DNA of 64,000 bases. Origin: Aplysia californica (lineage: Eukaryota; Mollusca; Gastropoda; Aplysiida; Aplysiidae). The notes under the pieces were generated by a model that searched no databases, had not been told where the DNA came from, and saw only the letters and a list, made by a program, of their open reading frames with translations. The stretch spans positions 200,924 through 264,923 of the forward strand of contig NW_004797474.1 of the NCBI RefSeq assembly GCF_000002075.1, written 5' to 3'. Position numbers and translations under genes: made by a program. This document shows, piece by piece, positions 1 to 9,866 of the stretch (positions are counted from its first letter, which is position 1; each line of letters starts with the position of its first letter).

Positions 1-129
1 AGAAGCCTAGGTCTTTTACTTCCGACAGATGTTTTTATTTGAGGGAACAAGGGATGATTGTTGTCTGAAAAGAGGGAATTAATTTTTTTAGAGCAAGCTG
101 TTAAGTACAATTAATTCATCCAAGGGTTT

Positions 130-272
130 TCCTATCAAACATCTATCTTCTTTATCTCCCCCCTCCTTCTTTTTTGTGTTTGTCACTCTTGTAACACCTC
201 TAATCTTCGGCACTTCTATGACCTAATTATGTTGCAAGTGCCGTAAAACTCTTACTAAAACCTCTTTCTAAA
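130..272 (-). repeat. Interspersed repeat R1, copy 1
   Basis: This stretch matches, in the reverse direction, a repeat found at least six more times in the window (about 1283-1712, 9150-9330, 14270-14402, 27757-27925, 53648-53868 and shorter pieces). Shared landmarks, read on the minus strand, are AGTAAGAGTTTTACRGCAC, a GCAACAYAATNAGGTCAT block, GGTGTTACAAGAG, a purine-rich AAGAAGGAGG stretch and GATAGATGTTTGATNGGAAAG. I see no coding potential and no clear tRNA-type promoter boxes, so the class (SINE or MITE) is left open. The evidence is alignment by eye between copies. Confidence 0.7.
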
Positions 273-411
273 AGTAAAACAATTAGTATTCCTATAGTAT
301 CCAAAGGGGGCTAGGGTCATGGACTTCTAGTTTCTATGATGAATGTACCGGACGTGCTGGATACGTCTTCTCTCTGTCACGACTCCGTCCCGGGGGCTCG
401 TGGTTTTTTTT

Positions 412-412
<1 letters not shown>

Positions 413-453
<41 letters not shown>
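413..453. repeat. (GA)n microsatellite
   Basis: An uninterrupted run of GA dinucleotides, about 20 units, lies upstream of the alpha-SNAP first exon. Confidence 0.95.
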
Positions 454-455
<2 letters not shown>

Positions 456-488
456 GTCTTGGTGTTGAAATTAGAGGCCTATATGATT

Positions 489-655
489 CAAACAATATAT
501 ATCATGCCCCCGGACCTAAAATGAATCTGGGGAGTTTCAGGGGGAGGGGGGAGGGGGCATCAGAGACTCTTAAATATAATTAAATACTCTCTGGGGGCAT
601 CCCCTGAGTTTCACCATAATCGGATGTTTTGGCAGTTACGTTTGGTATTTTCTTG
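489..655. repeat. Repeat related to the interior of the 1357-1580 element
   Basis: The segment shares the blocks GTTTCAGGGGG, CCCCTGAGTTTCACCATAA and GATGTTTTGGCAGTTA with the interior of the short inverted-repeat element at 1357-1580. It also has its own GGGGGCAT/ATGCCCCC inverted motifs. It is probably a diverged or differently ended member of the same family. No coding capacity is seen. Confidence 0.5.
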
Positions 656-659
656 AAAA

Positions 660-1034
660 CAATTGATTTGCAAAGGTTTTAGTGACCATATGTCTGTTCT
701 GCAGCAAAACTCATGGTAGTTTAGCTCCCAAAACAGTGCATCTGCTTAAATGGTCTAAAAATAATAATTTACCGAAATAATTATTGTTTGTCCTTTGGTT
801 GGAGAAGGGAGAATAAATCGGGAAGGACCAGGACAAATTTATTGAGCGTCGTCCCCCTTTACAGAAGGGGAGGCGCTCTTCTCCGGAAGTTGACGTTCTG
901 AGTCGAAACATCGGATGGTAATGTGTAATCATCTCAAAATAAGCCATTGCCGTGTGTACACATCTAAATAATTTGCTGTCACCTGTGGTCCTGTATGACT
1001 TGAGATAAGGCTGTGGAATTAGAAAAGAAGCGTC
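660..1034 (+). promoter_or_regulatory. Probable alpha-SNAP promoter and 5' UTR region
   Basis: These bases lie immediately upstream of the alpha-SNAP start codon and contain no recognisable repeat. I cannot place a transcription start, TATA box or initiator with confidence; the promoter role is inferred from position alone. The ATG at 1035 has G at -3 and G at +4, a good initiation context. Confidence 0.35.
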
Positions 1035-4000
1035 ATGGCTGATCAGGAGCAAAAAGCAGTTCAGTTGGTTGCTGAGGCAGAGAAAAAGCTGAAGTCTTCA
1101 AAGGGACTGTTTTCCTCTCTGTTTGGGTATGTAGTGACAGTAGTGTAGGCTGTTGGTAGGCCTAGGCTTTGTCGTGTGTAAATTGTGTGTGTTGACATTA
1201 GACACAGAGAGTGCCTTGTACCCTTGTTAAATGCCAAATGAAAGTTAGTCTTGTGATTGTGCTATGTTCTTTTAGTTTAGTTTTAGTAGAGGTTTTTTAC
1301 CGTTGCGGCACTCGCAACTGCATAAGGTCATATGATGAGTGAGCGCCAGAAAATTAGGCGCTTTTTCGGTAGTTCCCACCCCGCAATTTTTTTTTGCCCC
1401 TCTGACCTAGTAAAATAGGAAGGGGGGTTTCAGGGGGGCATTCCCCCCTGAATTTTACCATAACCATAATTTAATGTTTTGCAGTTGTTAGGTTTGATAT
1501 CTTAGCTCACCGCGAATCAAACGTATAGATATGTAGGTCAGGCTCAAATAAGGGGGGGTGGGAACTACCGAAAAAGCACCGAAAATTAGAGGTGTTACAA
1601 GAGACAGAGAGTAACAAACATAAAAAAGAAGAAGGGGAGATAAAGACGATCATAGATGTTTGATTGGAAAGAAGAAGCAAACCACACCAGAGCACCCGCC
1701 AACCACCTACTGCTATGTTCTAGGGCTAAGGGTTTTGTTTTTATTTCTGTAAATAAGGGGTATGGTTAGCTCTAACCCTTGTTACCTGAACTCTGAAGAG
1801 AGCAAAAAAGTGGGCCTGTTGGTGGAAAATGGGAAAAGGAAGAGGCTAGCCGTACTTAATGACTTTTTCTTAATATGATGGCTAGACTGACCATTCACCA
1901 AAAGTAGGCCTACTGAATTGTAAATATACATTTTTAGTGTGCAGTACCTGAAGTATTTTAGACCTGCATGTTTGCCGACAATCGTCTGAAATCAGACTAA
2001 TTTGATCATCTTCAAAGATGCTATGGCTATTTCACTTTTCGAATCGAGCGGAACTACATGGGTCGCTATTTTGTTTTGCCCGGAAGTTCTCGCAAGATCA
2101 CCCTCCCCCCTCTCTCTCTTTCTCTCTCTCTCTGTCTCTTTCTGAATACTGTCTATCGGTGTGGACGATCAAATTGACCAAAATGATATTAAAAAACAAA
2201 ACTAAATTAATTTGGTTGTCTACAAAGATGCTACGGCTATTTAACTTTCCGAATCGAGCCGAACTACGCGGGTCGCCATTTTGTTTTGCCCGGAAGTTCT
2301 CGCACTACTCCCCTCTCTCTCTCTCTCTCTCTTTCTCTCCCTCCACTGCCCACAGACAAAATTGCACGCTTTTAGGCTAACACTAACAGTAGTAATAGAT
2401 CTAGAACGTTTGTTCACAGCACAGAATTCTATAATTCTGTTATCACAGTGTAGAATTCTGTGGTTCAGGGTGAACGCTTCACTGGTTGGCCTAGGCTATA
2501 ACGGTGAACGCCCACCGGGTGAGAATAGCCAAAAGACTCGCCTGCGCTATTCTCACCCGGGGTGAGAATAGAGGTGGCCCTTACGGAGATCCGTACTTTA
2601 TGTTAGTTCCATACTTGTTCTTTTGTCATTATCAACTCCCTCCATAAAAATCTGCGACAACGTAGACCTAGGACTACCAAAATTCCGTAGCAAAAGATCC
2701 GTACTCACCTTCGTTTCGTCTTGTATAAGTTGCGGATATTTACGGTAATTCTCTCGGCAATAGTTTATGTTATAGAAACCTGCTAGATTGCGCATTTCCT
2801 GCCATGGGCTATTATACTGCTATGCCCCATGCATTCATTGCGGGTTGGTCGGCAGTACACTTTTTAGCTGCAGATTGATCAAAATCTGGCAAACTTTTTG
2901 TGCCACTTTCCTCATTTAGATCTAGGTCTACCACTACTTGACCATTTTTTTGTTTCGAAGTGGCTAGTAGTACGGCTAGCCGTACTTACGGCTAGACTGC
3001 CAGTCTAGCCGTACTTAGATCTAGGTTTGGCCGAATCGACTCAATCCTGTTAAGTACACAGGTCTCATGAGATCTAGATCTAGTTATTATTCAGGTTCAA
3101 ATACATGCAAGTCAGTAAGGCACCTTTTGATTTTGTCTGAAATACAAATACTTTAGGCATTGCAAACTAAAATTTTCATTTACAATTCAGCCATCAATAT
3201 TAAGTACGGCTAGACTGACAGTCTAGCCGTCCTTAAGTACGGCTAGCCTGGCTGTCTACCCGTACTTAAGTACGGCTAGCCGTACTTATCTTAGGCCCTA
3301 TTTATATTAGAAAACAGGAGGTTTAAAATACATGCACTGTCATTAAGGAACCTGGTTTTGTCTCAAATACAAATACTTTAGGTACTGCACACTAAAAATG
3401 TATATTTACAATTCAGTAGGCCTATTTTTTGTAAATGGTCAGTCTAGCCATCATATTAAGAATAAGTACGGCTAGACTGTAAGTCTAGCCGTACTTAAGT
3501 ACGGCTAGCCTCTTCCTTTTTGTTTCACATTTCATAATAAATCACTGGTGGATGTTTCGAGGGTTAATGACTCAAGGCCAAGATCACCCCCAACAGACAC
3601 CTGGTTTAGAAATGCACTATCCCAAAAGAAAGGAGAAAAATTCAGACCCCACTGTGCTTCACATCTCATATTTCCTTGTGTTTGCTGGAGTCTTATTTGT
3701 TCTTATTTTAGCCGTCCTATTTTATAGAATTTAAGAATGGTTGTTGATTTCATGCCAGTTGTATGCTCATCTCTGAATCTTTTTTATGATGTCTTTTCAG
3801 TGGAGGCGCTAAACAAGAAGAAGCATGCGAGTTGTATGTACGGGCAGCAAATGCATTCAAAATGGCAAAAAAATGGCCTCGTAAGTATGAAAATGAAAGA
3901 AACTCTTGATGCTGGGGGAGGGGGATGAAGATTCTTTTGATAAATGATTAGAATAAAGTTACATGATCAAGCTTTCTTTGAATCATTAACTTTGCATTTT

Positions 4001-7000
4001 TAATGTCATTTCTGTTGATTTGTTTTGTTTTGTTTTGTTTTTTTGTTTTTTTACATGCTTGAAGGAATGGGGCTGGTGTACCTCCATATTTGTCACTGAT
4101 TTTGTTTTCGCCTCAGTGAGCAGTTTGGCCTGCTGGTTTACAATCTGCATCAAAATCTGTTTGAAGCTAGCTTTAGATCAGAAAGCAGGGTCCATTACCA
4201 ATTATATATTCTTAAGACAGTAACATTGCAGGTAAAGTCGTTAATTATGGGAAATATTTCTGCCTGCCTTTTGTAGGAAAAGAAATTGTAAAGTCAGCTT
4301 ACACCTCTCTTAAAATCTTATTTGGTCACACATTTCTAGTGGCTTTACTGATAGTACAATTTTTTTTAATGATGTACATTGTTTGCATATTTCTGACAGT
4401 TCTTCATGTCTTAGGCGAGAAGGTGTGTGGATTTACACAAAGTAATTAGGGTTCTCACCTCTACCATTTTTTTTACATTCACAGAAGCTGGCCAGGCTTT
4501 TGAAGAGTCCGCTCGCCTTCAGCTAGCCATGGGCAGCAAACACGAAGGAGCCACACACTTTGTTGATGCAGGAAACTGTTACAGGAAAGGAGATCCTAAT
4601 GGTATGAATATGTGACATGCTCTACGTTATGTGTTGTAAATGTATTTTTGAAAGAAATTCATCTGTTCCGTTATGCTGCTTATATAAGGAACTCAGTAAA
4701 TCAGACAGGAGAAAATATAAAGTGGCCATGTTTGAAGAACGGAAAAAATGCTTCTCAGAGGGTACCAGCTAAAGACAACGAGACTTCTCGTTGGTATGTT
4801 ACTGTTTCGTACCAATAAAATAATACAATGGAGTCCGCTTAAACGGAAATTTATGAGAACTGCTAGAGTTTCTTCGGTTCAGATGCATTTCCAGTTTACA
4901 AAAATTTCTGAAATAGAAGGAAAAATATCAAACAGGGATTTGATTTTCTTTTAGTTTGCTGTTTTCAGAATAACCGTGTTGGATTAAGCAGATTCCACTG
5001 TATCTTACTCTGCCTGCCTCCTTGGAAATTGAGAATGTTTTAGCATGTTATACAGTCTGTCTGGGTAGCAATAAATTGTTCGCCTGCAATGTTTAGGGAT
5101 GAGCTACAGATTGGCGGTTATGTGAGTATAGACGGTGGTATCTCAACAATTTTGAAGGTAATGGGAGACAGTGAAAGCATTGAGAACATTGACCCAAGCA
5201 AAGAGGCACTGTAGGGATGCAGTGAAGTTTTGAATAGTGAATGGTATACTGTTTTCATAACTGCACCTGTGTTTTTGATTCAGCTCTTTCTCATTATTGT
5301 TATTATAAAAGTTATTGACAGAAGCATTTAGGTAGATACATAATTGCTTATTATGATATCAGATGCAACATTTCCTCTTTCTTTTCAGCTGCAATTGAGG
5401 CATTCCACAAGGCGATTGAGATCTATACAGACATGGTAAACATTAGCTAAGTTTTTCTCGAGCTTTTCGCAGACCTGCCAAATACTCTGGTAAAATCAGA
5501 GCTGTTTGTTTTGTCCCTCCCCTGTCGAAGAACCCTTATAGGATTTACCTAAAACTAATTTTTTTCCCTTGAATTCCATTATGGCAGGTTGTATAAGACT
5601 TTGAGTAAATTATGTGAAGATCAATAGCTTTAATTGCGAGTTATTTACATAATTTATGCAACTTATGGGATGAGCTGAAAATACAAATTTTTATTTATGT
5701 TTATTTGCAGCATTTATGTGAGTTGTCATAAAAATATGAAAATACCTGCTTTTATTAGCATGTACAGTGTATTTGCATCGCACATTTATTTGTTATGGTT
5801 AGTTATGTAATCTTATTCTATTGGGGTTCTTGAGACTATAATTTTTTTCCCTAAACTCCTGTTTTCGGCCATGGAGTGGTTGGCAGGTTTGTTTACACAG
5901 TGTTCCAAAATGTCCCAAGACAATAACTGTCAGGTTTTTATATTCAAATAGTGCACATGGCAGCTCTGATAGCCTCATTTAATTATAAAGATCACTCTAA
6001 AGTTGACTAAGGTTTTCTTATGATACAGTTTCTGCCTCATTTGGGAAATTGTATTGTGATGAAATGCACGCTTGCATTTTGTTCTAAAAGTCTCTCTGTT
6101 TCTTATGGTCTTGGTAAATTTCCTAATTGCATTATGGAATTTTTGACTGAAGTAATTAATTCACGACATTGAAACTAAAGGATGTTCTTTCATAGTAATT
6201 TTTAAAAAATGACACGCAAATATGATGTTCTCATGGGAGACTGTACTGTCATTATGACAGGCAAATTTGGAGGAGACTCCAGTAGCAGAGCGGATGTGTT
6301 TCCTTAAGCAAGACATGATAACTAGCTCAAAGACAAGTCGCTACACTCTCGGGACCAGCAATATGGCATTTTGGTAACTGTGATATGCTTTGTATTATAT
6401 TTGTGTGGTTAAATATATATATCTATGTATGCATAGATCAGAGAGCTAGTAGCTGGAATTGTGCTATTGATATCTATTATCCATTTTATCATTCTCATAG
6501 GGCCGGTTTACCATGGCTGCCAAGCACCACATCACAGTGGCAGAAATCTATGAAACTGAGCTGTCAGACATGGAGAAGGTAAGCCTTTATGGAAATCAAT
6601 GCATATATTTAGAGGTTTATGTTGGAGCCGCCTAATGTCTGCAATCTTCCAGCTCACACTTTGGTTTAGAGCCTCGTATTTTTAAATGATAGATGGAATT
6701 GCTGAATTTGTTTGCCTTGGGAGAGTAATGGGAACAATGTTTTATATGTAAAAATTTTTTTAAAGTATGGGGGGGGGGGGGTGTTATTCTCTTTGGATTA
6801 GTTAAGTCTTTGGTCCTTTTTGAAGACATCAGGTTAACTTATGAAAAGTTGTTGCTGTTGCATTGAGAGGGAGAAATAAGTTTGACCCTGATTAACACAG
6901 TGAGTAAAATAAATTTGAGGGTCTCAGTTTTCTAACGATAAAGACAGTATGCCTTTACCTAAATTGTGGACCATATATCTTTTACTTTTCACCTGGATAT

Positions 7001-9866
7001 TAAAATGGCGAGGAAAAGTTATGACTCCCATGTTGGAAGTGTTGATGGCCATGTAGTTGTGACAGAACTAACATTGTCATATTTTCCCCTTTATCTCTGC
7101 AGGCTGTACAGAACTATGAGCAAGCTGCTGATTACTACAAAGGAGAAGAGTCGAACAGGTGAAAGACTAGTACCAAGGGATTTGTTACAGTACTTATGTT
7201 GTGTCATTGAGTAGAATGTATTTTGTATGTTACTTATAGTTGTGTTGTACTGTGCTATTGTTGCTGAATCCATTTTGAGGTGGAGGTCTCATTTGCTAGT
7301 TATTTAAGATGAGAAAGTCGTGGTTGGAGGCTGGGGATTTTGACAGTTTAACAGCTCCCATAGCAATACTTTTCTGCTGTTATTTTCAAAAATACAGTAC
7401 ATGCAGTTTTTTCAATTTTTTCAAGAGAGCCCCCCCCAAAATGATTATTGTCACCAAGGAAATAATCCCTTTGCAAGCGTTGTAAGTCCATATCTTTAGG
7501 AATACAATTTTGATAATAACTTCATTTTCTTTGTTGGCTCTCCTGTAAAATTGTAAAAACTTCATATACTGTATTTTTTAAAGTGAAGGGAGTCTTGACC
7601 ATTTATTGGGCAGGCTTAGTAAGAGGAATTCAAGGTTCCAGCTGAAAGATGGAAATACTTGGTAAAGTTAAATGTGCATGCCGAAATAGGAATCCTCTTT
7701 TTTTCTTGCAATAATAAAAATCGAAATAATTCTAGCAGAAATGGTCTTGAATGTAGTGTCAAAAGGTATTCTTTTTTCCCCCCTTTGCATGTTTGTGAAG
7801 CAAAATGGTGAGCTAATTTTCTTTTGTTTCTATTTATCTTCAGCTCTGCCAACAAATGTCTCTTGAAAGTAGCCCAGTTCTCTGCCACCTTGGAGAATTA
7901 TGAAAAGGCAATTGAAATCTATGAACAGGTGAGGAAAACAACGCTTATGAAATGCTGGTAGAGATGTGCTGAATGACACCTATGGAAATGAACAAAACAA
8001 AACATGTTTGAGAAGCTTGGTTTTGCTGGACGTTGGAAGAGCGCCAACAAAAAGAACTGGCAATATGGCTGGAAACCCCTGAGCGTGCTGTGTTGTGTTG
8101 CTATTCCCCCCCCCCCCCCCCCCTCCCCCCGTTTTTCTTTTTACAAAATATAATTGTAAATGTCTGGATTCAGTTTAGTGCGTGGGAGGAGAGGAAAAAA
8201 AAAGAGATATTACTTGAACATATATTATATGTGTATGGTGTGTTATTTTTTGTTGAAGGGGTACTCTTGTTTTAATGTCACTGTCAGTAGCAGGTAGAAA
8301 AATTTCTGACAAGTGCCTGATCTAAAACAGATAAGACCAATCATGGTTGGCCACTCATTTCTCTACCCTCATTCTCTGAAAATATCATCCTCGCCTTCAC
8401 CTGTCACCCATCTGTTCAAATTCTGTAAGTAAAATATTCTTGGTCTACCTCTTTCATGGGGGAACATATCTGTCGAACTTTGAAGTTTTGTAAATTTCTT
8501 TTCTTATCTTTGCATTAAAATAGTAATATAATTTGTCATTCATTTCTCACTGGCTGCTCTTTGTGGTCTTCTTTCAGGTTGCAATGTCCAGCATGGACAA
8601 TTCCCTGTTGAAGTACAGTGCCAAAGACCACTTCTTCAGAGCTTCCATATGTCAGATGTGTATGGATACGGCCAATGCTCAGCTCGCTATCAAGAAATAC
8701 GAGGAAATGTTCCCTGCTTTTGGTGATTCCAGAGAGTGCAAACTTATAAAGGTGAGTGGGCGCCTCGTGTGGTGAACAGTTGATTGTTCACTCCTTATAA
8801 AGCAAAGAGGGGATGAAGACAGCTTTTGATTAATTGTCGATCAGTTTGGCAGCAGCTGTTGTAACGTAGACATTTTTGTGTACCCTCATTCTTATGTGTG
8901 AGATATCTTTTATCAGTCTGGTTTCATGAGAAGTGAAATATGGCTTTCTTAAATAAGATTGATCTTCCCTGGTGGGGGGGGGGGGGGGGGAGATATAGTA
9001 GCACGCTTTGCCAATTGTCTCAAATTTCCTGAGATTGTCCTGGACTCGGCAGCTATCAATCTGAGAGGAAGCTTATCATGTACAGTACACCAAAACCAGT
9101 CCCACTTGATTGAGTTTTTGCTCTTTGTTACATAGTCTAGTCTTATAACGTGATTGGTTTGTGGGTGCTCTGGTGTGGTTTGCTCCTGCTTTTCAATCGA
9201 ACATCTATCGTTCTTATCTCTCCTTCCTTCTTTTTTTGGTGTGATTTTTATTTTCTTTTAATACCTTATATTCAGCATTTGTATGACCTAATTGTGTTGC
9301 AAGTGCTGTAAAACTCTTACTAAAACTAAGCTAAGTCTTATATGGTTGGGTGTCCCTGGTTGGGTTTTGAAAAAGCTGGCAAACCTGTAGTAAGGAGGGC
9401 ACCAATTTCTCTGCCATTTTTCTATGAGTGATTATTATTTTGCAAGTGCTTGTCTCACTTGTATTGCAGCGACCAGCAATGGCAGTATTTTGAGTTCATT
9501 GTAGTTTTTGGGTTTTTTAAAACGTTTTTGTGATGTTGGTGCTTTGAATGTATAGTTTTATCTTTGTATATTGAATTTCATCAAGAGTAAATGAAAATGG
9601 TGTTTTATTTCCCTTTTTTTTCCTGTACTTTCTTTGAACTTTTTTCTCTCAGATTCAGTGAGATTAATTCTTTTGAAGAGCTCATCTTCAATTTTTTTTT
9701 CTTCTATTTATTCAAGAACCTTTTACAAGCTGTAGAAGATGACAATGTGGACCAGTTCACTGAGGCGTTGAAAGAGTTTGACAGCATATCACGCTTGGAT
9801 CCCTTCCTGACTACCCTTCTGCTCCGAGTGAAGAAGCAACTGAACGCTGAGCCAGAGCTGTGCTGA
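1035..9866 (+). CDS. NAPA: Alpha-soluble NSF attachment protein (alpha-SNAP), 9 coding exons
   Basis: Alpha-SNAP is the cytosolic adaptor that binds assembled SNARE bundles and recruits NSF, which then uses ATP to take them apart after membrane fusion. Coding exons, all bounded by AG/GT and in consistent phase: 1035-1126, 3801-3880, 4485-4601, 5389-5435, 6501-6578, 7103-7158, 7844-7928, 8578-8751, 9717-9866. They give 292 residues against 295 in mammals. Landmarks are the N-terminal hydrophobic loop [10 protein letters not shown] (about residues 24-33, the membrane-contacting loop in the family), the TPR-like helical repeats, [32 protein letters not shown] and [14 protein letters not shown]. 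The C-terminus ends ...EPELC, keeping the penultimate leucine that is important for NSF stimulation in the mammalian protein. No stops or frame breaks are seen. Intron 1 (2.7 kb) is full of transposon-derived sequence. The family call is firm; alpha rather than beta is the sensible default for an invertebrate. Confidence 0.97.
1283..1712 (+). repeat. Interspersed repeat R1, copy 2, split by a nested element
   Basis: The left half (1283-1356) carries the R1 'gttttt-acc...CATAAGGTCATATGA...gcca' segment. The right half (1581-1712) resumes with GGTGTTACAAGAG and runs to the CCACACCAGAGCACCCGCC end. The two halves join cleanly if the 1357-1580 element and one copy of its 8-bp duplication are removed, as comparison with the uninterrupted copy at 27757-27925 shows. 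Confidence 0.8.
1357..1580. mobile_element. hAT-like MITE nested in R1
   Basis: A 224-bp element whose ends are inverted repeats of about 26 bp: GGCGCTTTTTCGGTAGTTCC on the left and, on the opposite strand, GGTGCTTTTTCGGTAGTTCC on the right, each followed by CACCCC. It is flanked by a perfect 8-bp direct repeat, GAAAATTA (1349-1356 and 1581-1588). An 8-bp target-site duplication is typical of hAT (and P) superfamily elements. There is no open reading frame, so it would have moved with a transposase supplied elsewhere. The superfamily is inferred from duplication length only. Confidence 0.8.
1834..3520. mobile_element. Foldback-type element with long, palindrome-rich arms
   Basis: The left arm (about 1834-1973) reads as the reverse complement of the right arm (about 3357-3520). 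Shared blocks, on the plus strand of the right arm, include GGTACTGCACACTAAAAATG, TTTACAATTCAGTAGGCCTA, AATGGTCAGTCTAGCCATCA and the outer end CGGCTAGCCTCTTCCTTTT. The right side also contains repeated palindromes built on AAGTACGGCTAGAC / GTCTAGCCGTACTT (about 2968-3018, 3203-3290 and 3467-3512) and a second, direct copy of the inner arm at about 3098-3240. No long ORF is present. I could not define a target-site duplication. It lies wholly inside alpha-SNAP intron 1. Confidence 0.7.
1995..2579. mobile_element. TATTCTCACCCG-family MITE, copy 1 (left end missing)
   Basis: Strong similarity to the complete copy at 44314-44793. Shared parts include a conserved unit of about 80 bp (AAGATGCTACGGCTATTTAA ... 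TTTTGTTTTGCCCGGAAGTT), CT-rich tracts, the block TGAATACTGTCTATCGGTGT, CACAGTGTAGAATTCTGTGG and the right terminus GGGTGAGAATAGAGGTGGCC. Here the 80-bp unit occurs twice (about 2012-2090 and 2225-2305). The left inverted repeat is not visible, so this copy is truncated or rearranged. It sits inside the foldback element at 1834-3520. Confidence 0.75.
4826..5000. mobile_element. TA-flanked Tigger/mariner-like MITE in NAPA intron 3
   Basis: A 175-bp element with terminal inverted repeats, CAATGGAGTCCGCTTAAACG at the left and, reverse-complemented, CAGTGGAATCTGCTTAATCC at the right. It is flanked by TA on both sides (4824-4825 and 5001-5002). The TA target and the CAGTGGA start are characteristic of the Tc1/mariner-pogo group. 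No ORF is present. Confidence 0.7.
7385..7583. mobile_element. MITE with about 45-bp inverted repeats in NAPA intron 6
   Basis: The ends are imperfect inverted repeats: AAAAATACAGTACATGCAGT ... GAGAGCC on the left and GGCTCTCCTGTAAAATTG ... ATACTGTATTTTTTAAAG on the right. A related element lies at about 52645-52892. It is non-coding. Superfamily unknown; no clear target duplication was found. Confidence 0.65.
9150..9330 (-). repeat. Interspersed repeat R1, copy 3
   Basis: Contains, on the plus strand, GGGTGCTCTGGTGTGGTTTG, CATCTATCGTTCTTATCTCTCC, TATGACCTAATTGTGTTGCA and GTAAAACTCTTACTAAAAC, the same order as in the copy at 130-272 and the reverse of the copy at 27757-27925. It lies in the last intron of alpha-SNAP. 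Confidence 0.75.

Noticed and set aside
2018-2565. Two overlapping plus-strand frames rich in Ser/Leu
   Set aside because: They arise from CT microsatellites and duplicated units of a transposable element.
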